64,000 nucleotides of DNA from contig CM054062.1 in assembly GCA_028641055.1 (NCBI GenBank), forward strand, positions 175,404,380 through 175,468,379, in the 5' to 3' direction. A program made the translations under genes and the position numbers. How positions within the stretch are numbered: the stretch's first letter is position 1; every line of letters starts with the position of its first letter. Below are positions 34,656-46,331 of this stretch, piece by piece. Source of the stretch: Alopecurus myosuroides (taxonomy: Eukaryota; Streptophyta; Magnoliopsida; Poales; Poaceae). Under the pieces are notes generated by a model, which did not search any database, was not told the origin of the DNA, and was given only the letters and a program-made list of their open reading frames with translations.

Positions 34656-35964
34656 TGACTGGTGAGCGGTGAGGGAGCGGGGAGTTCGAAGTCGGAGACG
34701 ATGGGATTGCGTTGATGGAGCCAGGAAGTGCGTCTACTTGCGAGAGGCGGTGAACCGGGTTAGCGCTTTCTCAACAGAAAAACAAATCTTTACCTAATAA
34801 TAAAGGCATTAAGGTTTCTGCCAAAATTTTCGTCCAACATAATTTTACCTTTTTACCCTCCCACCAAATCACATAATACTCCCTATTTGCCACGGTACCG
34901 TTTTGCTGTTTTTTTCTCCCCAGATGCAAACGAACCCACCTGTAAGGCTCCAACAGAACCGCGTTAGATTCATCCCGGCCGCCACCCACATCCGGCTGCC
35001 ACACCGCGCCAACCTCTAGCCACGGAGACCTCTACCTCCCCTGGCGGTGGAACGGGGCTGCGGCTACCACCGAGGTCCAAGTCCTCCCGTGGCTGAGTCC
35101 CCGTCCCGGATTGCCTCCACGACTCCACCACTAGCAGTTCGATCTGCTGCAAACATGGTAGGCCGAGCCCGTCAGAACGCGCGCCTCCAGGCTGCCAACC
35201 CCCAAGCCGGTGGGATTCGAATGATCTAGGCTCCACGCCGGCAGCGTCCCCATCCCCGTAGTCTCGAGTACCGCCGCCGATCCCCAAGCCCGTGGGATGG
35301 GTATTGGCACTCCTCTCGGGCGGCCATCGAATCTGCTCGTCCACTACCCTGACTGGCGTTCCGTGGCGCCGTCGTTGCTGTTCAGGTGGTGCTCGCCAAA
35401 ACATATTCTTGTCGCTGTTATGGCCAATTGATTCATCGGTGATTTGTTCAAAAAAAAAGATTCATCGGTGATGGTCAGCTGGTTCCACGGGCTAGGGCCA
35501 AGAAGTACTACAGCGGTAGTCTACGAACAACAGCCCCATGGACTGAAGAACACTGCTAATTTTTGGAGTTGTTGGTTAATTGCCGAATCGATTCGTGATT
35601 TGCTCTACTGCTATGGTTCGGTGGTTTCTCTCCTACATATGTTGCAAGTGGACATCTTAATTTAATCGTTTGTTGGCTGCATTCTTGGTACTAATTTGAT
35701 CGTGGTCTAGATTGCTGAACAAATGTGTTGGCGCTAAACTCTACTAAGTATGCATGTCTCCACAATTTAAGGTCATAGTTTCATTGGTGGCTTTAATCGT
35801 GTGGTCGCATTGGAGCACTACTACTGCTGGAAACATGAAGTAACGCGGGCACGCGGCCAACCAACGTGGACCGGTTCCCCCTCGCTGTAGGCTGCCGGTC
35901 AGAGGCGCTCCTCCGACCGCCATCGTATGTTAATCTTGGACTTTAATGATGCATACTATGGGCA

Positions 35965-36062
35965 GTTTCACAAGATGTCAATGCTGATCCTTATGGTCAA
36001 GCATATCCCTGAGGTTTCACAGCATGTCAATGCTGATTCTTGTGGTCAAGCATATCCGTGAG
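35965..36062. repeat. Tandem duplication, 2 x 49 bp
   Basis: The units starting at 35965 and 36014 share GTTTCACA-GATGTCAATGCTGAT-type sequence and GTCAAGCATATCC with a few differences. They lie in the Helitron just before the CACTA left end. Confidence 0.75.
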
Positions 36063-36095
36063 GATTATTCTGCGTTTGACACTACTAGGGAAAAG

Positions 36096-36335
36096 CTTAC
36101 CCCAGGCGAATAGAAAAGGCCTACCACAGGCGCATTTCGGCTCGCCTGGGACCATATCGCCAGCGGTAATGGCTTACCCCAGGCGAATAGTAAAATGCGC
36201 CTGTAGTAAGTTAACATACCCCAGGCGAATAGGCCTTGTGCGCCTGGGGTAATACTTTTACCTGTGGCGAACAAGCATTGTGCGCCTGGGGTACAGATGC
36301 GCCTGGGGCACCGTATTCTGTTCGCCTGGGGTATG
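36096..36335. repeat. Left subterminal repeats of the CACTA element
   Basis: There are about eight copies of the core CCCCAGGCG / CGCCTGGGG in both orientations, spaced 20-50 bases apart. They match the array at 38790-39050. Confidence 0.85.
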
Positions 36336-36605
36336 GTTTTGCTGTATCAAAATATAAAAGAAACCAAAATAACAGAATTACAGGAAATTGACAGAAATAA
36401 GTATCAAAATGACAGAATAACAGCAAAATGATACAATTAAGTTTCTTAACAGAAATATTCTCGATCATCAACACATAGTCTCGATCATCACCACATAGTT
36501 CAACAAAATTACATAGTCTCGAAAACAACCATAATACTAATAAATCCAGTAGTTAGTCAGATGGAAATGATTATTTGTTCTAATTTGAACAAACTCGTCA
36601 TCTAT

Positions 36606-37644
36606 CTAGCGCGGGCTGATGTAGTTGATGACCATGATCTTGTCCAAGTTGGGGATGTCACTATTCCTCATGGTGATCAGAATAGCTCGGCCAGCCTCCA
36701 TACCAACTCTTGCGGAATGGAACTGCCTCCATGCTTGAGAGTTGAGGATGACGCGACCATCAGCATTATCCCTGGTGATCGGAACTGCGGTGACATGTCC
36801 TGATTCTCCACGGCGTACTCCAATGGTACCGGGCTCCATGCCAGCACTGTCCGCTACCGCCATAGGTATTTTCTAGAACACACAATTCCAAGAAAGAATA
36901 AAAGCACAATGTCACATACCAGCCACATTATAACATAAGCAACTATAGGAATAAGAAAATGTTAAGAAACATACCATGACATGTCCATTGGAGATGTTAG
37001 TGTTGGTGATGCGATGCACGAAAGGGAACCCAATGTAGCTATCTATCTGGGCAAGTTTCTGAAGGGGACGGTCCTTCTCAAGCTCGCTAAGATTCGCTCT
37101 TTGAGCAACCACCACATGTTTCCATGGGTCCTCCTCGTCCATATCATCCTCAGTGTCCATATCATCCTCAGTGTTCCCAATTTCCTCCTCACTCCCGCCA
37201 TCCTCGCTCGCAATCCCGCCCATATACAGAATTTTGATACGAGGTTGCGGTCCTTCCATAGAGAAGTGAATGTAATCACCTCCGCTTAAATTGTACTTGG
37301 CGATGATAGCCTGCAATTGTTCCCCGCAGAAGTAGGTCTTCTTTCTTTCTTTCTTCACTCGAAGAATGTAAGTGGTCCCGTGAACATTGAAATCCACGTT
37401 ATTGCCAACTAACTCGTTGAACTCTTCGCGAATATTGCATGGTAGAATCTAAAAAAGAAATATAAAGAATCTTTTGTTAAGAAACACAAGTCTCAAGCTA
37501 GATAGTAAAACAAAAGAACAAGTTAACATAAAAAGAATTGTTAATTACCAACGAATCAACGTCACCGTCGTGGAGCTGAAGCATAAAAGAAGTCCCGGTG
37601 AATCGTCCTTGGGCACATCGGGACCAACATACTTCGCAAGCCAT
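36606..37644 (-). CDS. B3-like DNA-binding protein inside the CACTA element
   Basis: Exons 37644-37549, 37448-36975 and 36872-36606 have GT-AG introns and phase 0 and give 278 residues. The first 105 residues or so fit a B3-type pseudobarrel: RFTGTSFMLQLHDGD, then LPCNIREEFNELVG, then GDYIHFSMEG. An acidic linker with a short internal repeat (TEDDMD twice) follows. A second barrel-like segment runs to the end (from about FVHRITNTNIS to MVINYIS). The gene is intact by eye. Such a protein could be the element's own DNA-binding accessory factor, or a host B3 gene taken up by the element. The 5' end upstream of the ATG at 37644 is not certain and a further exon may exist. Confidence 0.65.
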
Positions 37645-38480
37645 GTTCTATTAAATTAAGAAAGTACACATAGAGGTTAGAGGAGCATAGCTATCACAAA
37701 ACAAAGACAAATGGCAGCACCTACCTATCACAAAACAAATGCAGAAAGGCTATCTACTTTACTGGAATATCCAAAAACAATGCTGTGTGTGGTACCACCA
37801 GATTACTGTGTTCTAATTGCATGTTGGGGTTTGAACGCAGATAGAAAAAAGGATAAATGAGATGGAGACAAAAGTGATGGGTGCTTAGCCAAATAAAAAA
37901 CTCCAGAACATGCTATCGATCCGAACGCTTGTTGCTATGGATTTCCTCTGTTTTCTCGTTCCTAAGTTTTGCGTTTACGTTCCTTTTCTATTCCCGTATT
38001 CCACCCTATTCCTTTGTTTTAGGCACCTGTGTTCCGAACAGGCCCTGAATGAAAATTGGGGACATGGACCATTGATTTGTCATGGAAATACGCATTATTG
38101 AAAATTAAATGTTGGAGATATAATGCACTACAAAGATCCGATAAGAGCACTGAATCCTGGAGCTCAAAGAAAGCAAACATTCCTCTGGATCCACGACGAC
38201 GGGAGCACCGCGGCCACCAGGAGCAGGCGCACATCCTCTGGATCCACAACGACGACGGGAGGGCCGGAGTGGGCTGGGATGGAGGGGGATGGGAGGGAGG
38301 GGGATGGGAGGGAGAGGGGCTGACCTGGATCAACAACGACGACGACGACGGAGTGGGCGACGACCTGCTCTGCTCCTCCTCGACACTAGCGACGGCGGCG
38401 GCGTGTGGGTGCGTGTGGGTGCGGGTGCGGGTGAGATCTGGTCACTTAGAATACTAAAGCATTGATCTAAGCACATTGGC

Positions 38481-38751
38481 ACCGGTTTGTGATACAAACC
38501 GGTTCTAAAAGGATCTGTCCACTGGGCCCCCCACCCTGCCGCAAATGGCCTCAAGGCCTTTAGGACCGGTTTGTGATACAAACCGGTTCTAAAGGATCTG
38601 CCCCTGGGCCCCCCTCCGTGCAGCAAATGGCCCAAGGCCTTTAGCTCCGGTTTGTGATACAAACCGGTTCTAAAGGCCTTCCGGCCATTTGCTGTGCAGA
38701 GAGGGGCCCAGGGGACAGATCCTATAGAACCGGTTTGTATCACAAACCGGT
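38481..38751. repeat. Four palindromic repeats forming a long inverted structure
   Basis: The palindrome ACCGGTTTGTGATACAAACC plus GGT occurs at 38481-38503, 38565-38587, about 38647-38669 (first base changed) and, with inverted centre GTATCAC, at 38729-38751. The spacers of the third and fourth copies are inverse complements of each other (CAGCAAATGGCC versus GGCCATTTGCTG). The motif type is that of subterminal repeats from a different CACTA family. Confidence 0.8.
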
Positions 38752-38789
38752 CCTAAAGGTTTTCTCATTTTTTTGCAGCAACAACGAGG

Positions 38790-39050
38790 GCTTACCCCAG
38801 GCGCAGAGGTTTTTCTTTCGCCTGGGGTATGTGTTATACCGGAGGCGAACATGTGCTCTATTCGCCTGGGGTAAACGAAGAGTGCCAGGGTGTGGTGTTG
38901 GGTGGCCCTGCCACACTTTACCCCAGTCGCTTCCGTAGTTGGTTTGCCTGGGGTAAGGGACTTACCGCAGGCGCATGGTTCCGCTGTTCGCCTGCGCTAA
39001 GTAGTCCAGGCGCGTCTACTTTCGTGTTCGCCTGTGGTAGGATATGCTGC
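38790..39050. repeat. Right subterminal repeats of the CACTA element
   Basis: These are copies of TTACCCCAGGCG-like and CGCCTGGGGTA-like motifs, some degenerate (CCCCAGTCG, CGCAGGCG), mirroring the left array. Confidence 0.8.
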
Positions 39051-39972
39051 TATAAGCAAATCTCTAGTAGTGTGATAAGCATCTTTTCCTGTTGAGAAGA
39101 TATTTTCTAAGAAATCCGATGGTTTTTTACTGTAACTTACTATCATTCTAGAATGTGTGGACTGGGTTGCAGGTATTGTCGATGCCAACTTTGATTACTG
39201 TAAAAAAGTGACCGACAAAGCTTTAGGGACGCCAAATTGTAGGGGGCTATAGATGCTCTGCACTACAAATCATGAGAAGCTCCCTTGCTCAAATTTGACG
39301 TCAAAAGCCATGATTGCAAGCATATAGTCTTCTAATATGAATGTATGCCATTATATTTTCCTTTATTAGTTGACTTCAAGAAATTACACTGGATTTTACT
39401 TCACTTATTGACGTCTTAACTCAATCCATGTTGTTTCATGTACTGATTTTTTTCCTAGAATATAGATATAGTAATGACCTCGATCAACTAGAGACATTTC
39501 GAATACTCACCAAAACGAAAAAAAACACTTTGACTTCCTTCTAGGGAAGGAAAGAAATTGGGGGAGTGAAGGGTGGTCGTTTTGTAGTGCTGGCGTGATA
39601 AGAGGGGCATGTTAACATTTTTCTAACTCAATTGCAATCAGAACCGAAAGAGCAAGTCAAAATTAAGAACAATTCTGATTAAGATGTTTATATTTTTTGG
39701 GTTTCAAATTGTAACGCACAAGCATTGTGCTTTGTATGTAATATTTCTTTACTACGATAAAAATGATATATAAAGGAGTAGATCGAGTAAAATATTTTAA
39801 ACATCAAGGTGAAAGGGCAAACTGAGCCTAGAATTACAATATCAATAAATTTTGGGCAAAAATTTGGGTTGCGTGCACTGTTTTGACTTTTTTTCTCCCG
39901 TTGCAACGCACGGGCATGTTTTGCTAGTGCAAGTAAAGACAGACAGGAACCCGTTACCCTAAACTGAAAGTA

Positions 39973-40002
39973 CTCCCTCTTATTCCAAATTAACTGTTTT
40001 GA
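39973..40002. mobile_element. Left end of a Stowaway-like MITE split by the LINE
   Basis: TA then CTCCCTCTTATTCCAAATTA begins a Stowaway end. The last 13 bases (39990-40002, TTAACTGTTTTGA) recur with one change at 63521-63533, where the rest of the MITE resumes. The right end is at 63625. Confidence 0.8.
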
Positions 40003-40003
40003 G

Positions 40004-40543
40004 ATGGGCCGAAAAATGATCTCGACGGTTTGCGAGGCGAAGCGCGCGGCGGCGAGGGCGAAGTGGGAGGCCACACGGTGGTGCATCTCCTTCGCCCAGG
40101 TTCCGCTCTCATCAGGGTGTGCGAGGCAGAGACAGGGTCACTTGGTACTCCGATGGGATCGGACGCGGGTGGTTCTCCTCGACGAAGAGGAGGTCATCGT
40201 CGACTGGATTGCTTGGACGGAAGAAGCCGCTGTCATGGTGGGTGACGTCGTCGATCTCAACAAGTTCAGAGCGACGATGGGCGAGCGGATTGCGAATCCT
40301 ACCGGCGGTGAGCCTTCGTCCTCACCACTTCCGTTGAAGTGGGATGTAGATTTCACGCCTCGTTCTGGATCAGATCAGCCTCAGTCGAGGGGTTTGTTGT
40401 TGAGAGTTGAGGACAAACGCTTAGTGTTGCTAGATCGAGATGGAATTGCGATCGATGTTCGTCAAATTGATCCAGGAGAGGACATTCAACAGAGTTCGAC
40501 GGTGATGTTCCCCTTCTTCTCCATGGTGGTCGGGGCTAAATAG
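40004..40543 (+). CDS. ORF of unknown function in the LINE 5' region
   Basis: The frame encodes 179 residues and starts at the second base of the LINE. It has a basic N-terminus and several beta-strand-like segments (VVLLDEEEVIVDWI, LLRVEDKRLVLLD) but no domain I know. It may be a real 5' ORF of this LINE family or a chance frame in GC-rich sequence. Confidence 0.35.
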   Translation: MGRKMISTVCEAKRAAARAKWEATRWCISFAQVPLSSGCARQRQGHLVLRWDRTRVVLLDEEEVIVDWIAWTEEAAVMVGDVVDLNKFRATMGERIANPTGGEPSSSPLPLKWDVDFTPRSGSDQPQSRGLLLRVEDKRLVLLDRDGIAIDVRQIDPGEDIQQSSTVMFPFFSMVVGAK

Positions 40544-40963
40544 TTCTCTCAACAGGAACGGGCGAGGCTGTCGTGGTCTCCTCTGCAGACACGACGTTCC
40601 CTCGTGCCTAGGGAGCTTTTTGGACCGAACGAACAGGGGGGCCACTCGCCGGCGACGAGTCAATGGCCACATCAGTTGGTGGGCCGCCGCCACCGGTGGG
40701 GGCCTGTTAATTTGGAAAATGGTTCGGGGGGGCAAGTGCAAAACAAGCGGATATATATCCCCTCGACCCCCCACCCCTCTCCTCTACTCCAGCCAGATCG
40801 AGATTTAGCCACATCTGGGAGAGAGCTCGTGCGGCGGGGAAACCTAGGGTCGTCTTCGTCACTGAGAAAATCCTCCCCATGATTCTCAAGCCATCGTCAA
40901 CGCAATCCGTGTGGAAAGGCACAACTACTGGGGATCACCGTTCCTTTGCAGCGGTGACCAGAT

Positions 40964-41864
40964 ATGTTGCTACTCCCGCCATGGCATACCAATACAATCG
41001 GGGGTGGTGGCCGGGGTGGCCGTTTCCCAGCAAGACCAAACTTCCTGCCTAGCAGGCCGGTTGGAGGGTACCCAGCAGCAGCGGCGGCGGTGGACAGACC
41101 AAGATTGGTGCACGCCCTTGGTGCGGGACCTCGTGATCTAGAGGACTCCAACATGAGGGGACGCGAACCCACGCAAAGAGATGCTAGAGGTGGGTTCAAC
41201 AATCCCAGATCCAGGAGCAACGAGTCGTTCCGCGGCGGGCGCGACTACCGGGGAGGTAACCCTAACAGTCTTGGTGCTATTGCGCCGCGTGAGCGTGTTT
41301 TCTCTGATGTTGGGAGACATGGTGGCAGCAATCGCGATAGGCTAGCGCACAGATCTGAGATGCGCGACACGGATTCTGATAGTTCCGCTAATGAGCGCGT
41401 ATATCCTGTCCAGGCTCAGGTGAATCTTAGGCGCATGAATACTCCTAGTCTATCCTCTGTTGCTGCGTCAAATGCTAATATGCATGCGTCTAAGCAACCT
41501 GATAGAACTAGATTTGATCCTGTGGATGAACCTCGTGAGGGAGAACGTGATAACGCACGCACGGTCCAGTTTAGAGAGAGTCAGAATCAAGTGGTGGATA
41601 TAGACTCGATCTACAGGTTGTGTGGTGCAAATCATGATGCCCACTTGGTGTTCTCTGACCCTAGACCTTGGGAGCTTGCAGCCCCCTTTGTGGGCGCAGC
41701 TGTGCCAAATGGGGGTTTCTTTGTGATTCCAGAAATTAGAAATCCTGCACCCACTAAAGAGATTCATCAAGTTGTTGTTGAAATTCTGCAGGGGGTGTGT
41801 CTTCTAGACAGATTGAAGAGGAATTCACAATGGGCAGGTAATAGGTGCAACTGGAGATGGTACG
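40964..41864 (+). pseudogene. LINE ORF1, 5' part
   Basis: The frame is R/G/S-rich, as in nucleic-acid-binding ORF1 N-termini. It then enters a folded region (from about GGFFVIPEIRN) typical of plant LINE ORF1 proteins with the DUF4283 fold. It is cut at 41864 by the Gypsy element. If that insert and one GTACG copy are removed, the frame passes without a shift into the segment at 57947. The true start is unclear: an ATG at 40879 opens another frame that ends after about 55 codons, so a frameshift near 41040 is possible. Confidence 0.7.
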
Positions 41865-42358
41865 TGTCGAATCTCTGACTCTACAAATCCCTTAGGTGAC
41901 CCTATCGGGTTTCGACTAGGAGAACTCATGAGCGCTGGTGGAATCGTCGGCTAGACAGAGGGCGATATTTACCCAGGTTCGGGGCCCTCGTAGAGGTAAA
42001 ACCCTTACTCCTGCCTCTGTCGATCTGTATTAGTCGAATAGATCGGTTACAATGGTGATGGCTCGAGCCGAGAGTATGATCTCAAGCTCAAGGTTTTGGT
42101 GTTGCGGTGTTGCTTGGTCCTCTTTCGGTGGCTCTCCTGGCCTTATATAGGTGGCCAGGTCTCAAACCCTACCCGGAGAGGAATCGAATTCTAACCTTAA
42201 GTCGGTTACATATTTCCTAACTTAACCCGCAAGTTTAGTGCGGGTGGGCTTCACGTGGGCCTTCTGGAACACTCCAAGGGCTCCTCTTCTTGGGCCTTAA
42301 CCTTGGGCCTGAGAGGGGGTGTCCTTACCCGCAGGGTCCAAGATCCATGTCTTCGTCA
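41865..42358 (-). repeat. 3' LTR (element orientation) of the 16-kb Gypsy element
   Basis: It starts TGTCGAATCTC and ends TTCGTCA on the plus strand. Counted by eye, it differs from the other LTR at four positions of 494 and has the same length. A TATATAGG box lies in each copy, plus-strand reading, near 42143. Confidence 0.95.
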
Positions 42359-42371
42359 ATAGCCCCCGAGC
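42359..42371 (-). other. Polypurine tract of the 16-kb Gypsy element
   Basis: On the minus strand, GCTCGGGGGCTAT lies directly before the LTR start TGACGAAG. Confidence 0.7.
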
Positions 42372-44229
42372 GTTTGCTCGAGTGGGGTTTTTTCAGTCGA
42401 GTAGACGGTCAAAACTATCTTGGTTTTTCTTTCTTGTGGATAACCAGTTTGGCTGCTTCCTGTTTTAGAGGGTGTGTACCCTGTATAATGAGTTCTTCAT
42501 ACTCGAGTATCGAGCAATGTAAGTGCCCACTTTTATGGATTTTTATCGTGGAAGGTTGTGGCGCAGTAGCTTGGCTCTCCCGAAAGATCAGGGCCAATTA
42601 ATTGCGACTAGGGCAAAAATATTCTGGCCTACACAGATTCGAGACCTCCGACTCGAACCCGGTAAGGTGATTGTTGCGACTGGGCCATTGTGGTCTTATC
42701 GAATCGAACTTAACCTATGGGGGTACCCGACGCGTCCGCTGGGATTTTTCTTCGTGTTGTTGACACGGAATCATACCGGAGGACGCAGCTTTGAGTTCCA
42801 GGCCCTCAAGAGAGATCTTTCGGGTCTTACCTTCATACTCGAAGAATATGGCATCCGGATGTGCCTAGTCGGCCGAATAATCCAGGTTTTTATGATGTAA
42901 ATATCATGCGAGTGAGAAAAGAATAAGTTCTGCCTACTCGTGTAATTTTTGAATGAGTAGTCCCTCTATCCATTATCTAAGGCTTTAAGCCGGGAGCCCA
43001 CGGAGGCTTCTCAGGCGCTCTACCATGTTGTGCCGCTGCCAGGTGGGCCCCTAGCCATCCAGAAATTTCCCGATATGTCCCTCTCTCGTTATCCCCTCCT
43101 CGTCTTTCTCCTTCCTCCCCCGATTTTCCTCGCATAACATCACGCGCTAGGGTTGGCACTGCCGCGCCGCCGGCCTCTCCTAGTGATGCCCTCCTCCTAG
43201 CTTAGCCCTCCTTTTCCTCTTGTGCGCCATATCCATCCTCTTCGGTGGAGCGCGTGGTGGAGACGACACCGGAGGGAGCTGCGGCAGCCCTCCACGAGGA
43301 TGCGACCCTCCAAAGCGGCGACGACGCTGCGGTTGCGGCCCTCCACCATGTCCGAGTTGCTGCAGCGCTACGCATGTTGCAGGAGGAGCAGGGATCATGC
43401 GTCGTCATGTCCTCCATCGCGACCTTGTCAGCTAAGGCGCAGCCGCTCGCTCTATTGCTTCCACCCTCACGACGCCACGGATTCTCTGGCAGACGTAGGC
43501 ATGAGGATAGGCAGACTGCCGCAAAGTTCTTGGCGCCGGTGTCCGTGAGATCCGCACTAAAGCCTGGGTCTGTCCCGGCCGCGCCCCCGCAGCCGGTGAG
43601 ATCTCTCACCCTCCTCTAGACAACTAGGTTCACAAGATGTCTTACTTTCTTTATGGTACACTAACCTTATTCATATTCAAATCTTACAGAGATATTCAAG
43701 ATTTCTGTTTAGGTGTATAGATATTCTACCTCTAATGTTGCGACTGGCATATCGTGCAGACGTCGGCACTGGTTGGCTGCATCATCACCTAATTCGTCGA
43801 CAAGCCCACCGACCCCATCCTGCTTGGCTCATCGTATTGACTTTCTTCTATTTGGCTGACCCCATCCTGCTTGGCTCATGGTGTCAACTCTCTTCTATTG
43901 GGCTCCTAATTTTGCATCTTGGTCTGGACTATGCAGATAATACAGAGCTAGATTATTCTTGTTGTCCCTGCCCTGCTGCTTAAAGTTGCCTAATTTGTTG
44001 TGGTTGTAACTGCACTCTTTGGCGAAATCAGGGTGCACAGGCTGGTCAACTCGCTCCTACTCCTGAGGGGCTACAACATCTCGCTTCTCATGATGGATAG
44101 CTTTCTACAGGTTTGTGTCTTCCTGCTCCGTTAATTTGTAATTTGACTTGCAGTTTTGTTTGACATGATTGGCTTATAGTTTTAGGATTGATGCTTTCAT
44201 GGATTGTATCTATGATGGTTTTGCTAGCT

Positions 44230-44740
44230 GCTATGCCCGTCTTGAGTACTTGCCTGCAAGGGATATTGTATGCCCAACAAATATTGTCGTTGATGCTATC
44301 AACGAGCGTGTTGCTGCTAGAGTTCCATATGAAAGTCAGTAGTATCTGAGTGAGGATAGGGACGCCGTGGGGTCAAAAAAAATTCTGAATTTAGTTGTAT
44401 TATATACCGAGGAGATCCTCAATTCTATAATACATCTGAATTAGGCTGATCGTCGCCTTGTGCTCCATGTTGGCATGCATGTTATTTTGATGTGGAATCT
44501 GAATCAAGGAATGAGGCTGTGTAATGGCACAAGGTTGTTGATTACCAGGCTAGCCGATTGTGTGCTTGAGGTTACGGTGATGACTGGTTTAGCTGTTGGG
44601 AAGTTGGTTTGCATTCTGAGAACAATTTTGAATGCGAATGATCAGAAGTGGCCATTTGTCTTGCAGCGCCGACAATTCCCTCTTGAGTATTCTATGCAGT
44701 CACTGTCAATATAAAAGCACATTGAAGAAAATTGGAATCA
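44230..44740 (+). pseudogene. Helitron Pif1-like helicase fragment
   Basis: The reading pieces are PARDIVCPTNIVVDAINERV (from about 44255), then after stops NQGMRLCNGTRLLITRLAD (from about 44505) and KWPFVLQRRQFPLEYSMQ (ending about 44700). These match the C-terminal helicase motifs of RepHel proteins, including the loop before the final motif, which in intact proteins ends with a TINKSQGQ-type box; that box is not readable here. The N-terminal Rep domain is not found. The fragment is decayed by stops and frameshifts. Confidence 0.7.
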
Positions 44741-46227
44741 TCTATCTATAGAATATAGTTTGTACATGGTCAACCTTATGGGGCTGTTTCTTAAGTTTGG
44801 TGTTCCGATTGCTAGGGGCATAGTTGCATTTCGAGTTTTAGATGCTATTGTTCATGGATGTGGGTGTTTGGGGCCTAAGCTTTCAGTTGTTGCTTTGCTG
44901 ATGATGCTTCTGTTTTGTATGTTCTGGTTGCTAGGGGCATGGCTGCATTTTCATTGTTTACTGGTGCTATTGATGGATCTGGCTATTAGGTGCTTGAACT
45001 TTTTATTGCTACTTTGCTAATGATGTTTTCATTAGGTTTGCTGTCTTTAGTGGCTGGTTATTGATAACATGATGTGCGCCTAGCACGGTTAGTTCAGTAC
45101 CACCAATAGAAAGGAACAACGATCCGAGCTTAGTGCGATCACCAAATGAAGATTTCACCTTGATCATCAGCAGTTGTTGCGTCGCAGGAGGATCACCAAT
45201 GAAATTCTTCCCTCGCAAGGTACGGCCATGCAAGAACGATCGTGTTTGGCACATGTAAGGACATATGTGTGCCGTGTTTGCAGCAACACCTGTATTTCGT
45301 AGTCATGACTGCTAACCATTCATTTTCACCAATCTAAAAATGTATAAATAGAAGACAATGATAAAGGTGTTCGATTAGGCCATGGGCAAACAAACCGGCA
45401 AGAAATGAGCGTCGAAGTGCATGTTGAAGCTAACAAACAGGAAACACTCCATGAGGCTTTCTATATATCATCTTATGTCGGTCAAGCTTTGTTGTGGTAC
45501 AAAGAAGCACCTTCTATGCACAGATTTTCGTATGCATTCAGCACGTCTTTTGTTCTGCATCACAGCCCATTAAGTACTTATTCTGTTGCAACAGCTGTGA
45601 CTGCACTTACATCATGTCGTTAACTGATATTTTTTCTGCATTACCTGCATTACCTACAGGAAGGATGGGACACCTAAATCTTTGTTCCTGGATGTTGCTG
45701 GTCTGGGAGAGAGCGCAAACATAAGGTTTATACATTGGGCTGACTGGCCGTTTCTTTTTCACCGAAAGCACTGTTTAGACTGACGATATATTTTTTCGTG
45801 AGTTTTATGAGTTGTACATTTTCCTCTTTAAAAATCTGCAAAGATCAGTGCGACTGCACAGGCTTGACAATAATGTATCAGACAAATGTTGTACCACTTC
45901 TACATCCACAAGTTAACAAATGTAACACACGTTATTAGACAAATATGTTTTAATATTGCAGATAAGAAACGAAAGAACACTCGGAGATCAACGCTTTATT
46001 CATACTCTGCATCATGGGTCTCGCTGATCCAATGAGTAGGAAAAATATTTCAGTTCTCTCTGCTTTTGGGTTGAAAATTAGCCGAATTTTTATTTAAAAC
46101 ATCAACGCTTACCATCCAGCGAGAGAGATATTCCTTAAACACAATAGTGGTAGTGCCAAGCGACAATGAACTATGGCCTTCTCCGAAATCCCTTAGAATT
46201 GTCAAGATACGACTATGCTTAAGAAAG

Positions 46228-46331
46228 TTCCTCTACACAGTTTGCCATCGATCAATGTTGCACCACATAAGACAGCCAATTCCTCTACACAGCTTGCCAT
46301 CGATCAATGGTGCAACGCAGAAGACAGCCAA
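46228..46331. repeat. Tandem duplication, 2 x 52 bp
   Basis: The units beginning TTCCTCTACACAG at 46228 and 46280 differ at a few positions. They lie just before the Helitron 3' hairpin. Confidence 0.75.

Larger units (their letters stand above)
36080..39072 (-). mobile_element. CACTA transposon carrying a B3-like gene
   Basis: The ends are CACTACTAGGGAAAAGC and, inverted, CACTACTAGAGATTTGC (13 of 17 match), with the target duplication TGA (36077-36079 and 39073-39075). The subterminal regions are packed with copies of TTACCCCAGGCG and its inverse (left about 36096-36335, right about 38790-39050), the expected binding sites of the CACTA accessory protein. No TNP2-type transposase is present, so movement would depend on another copy. 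Confidence 0.88.
34787..39927 (+). mobile_element. Non-autonomous Helitron holding a CACTA element
   Basis: The 5' end TCTTTACCTAATAATAAAGG follows A34786, and the 3' end is CTAG (39924-39927) before T39928, so insertion is between A and T as usual for Helitrons. A hairpin-capable CCCGTTGCAACGCACGGG lies at 39898-39915, nine bases before CTAG. Without the CACTA insert the Helitron is about 2.1 kb and has no Rep/helicase. It contains GC-rich segments (34900-35420) that may be captured gene pieces, which I could not identify. Confidence 0.75.

Noticed and set aside
38056..38457. 133-residue plus-strand frame inside the CACTA element
   Set aside because: It runs through microsatellite-like GGGATGGGAGGG and GAC repeats and is the upstream region of the minus-strand B3-like gene.
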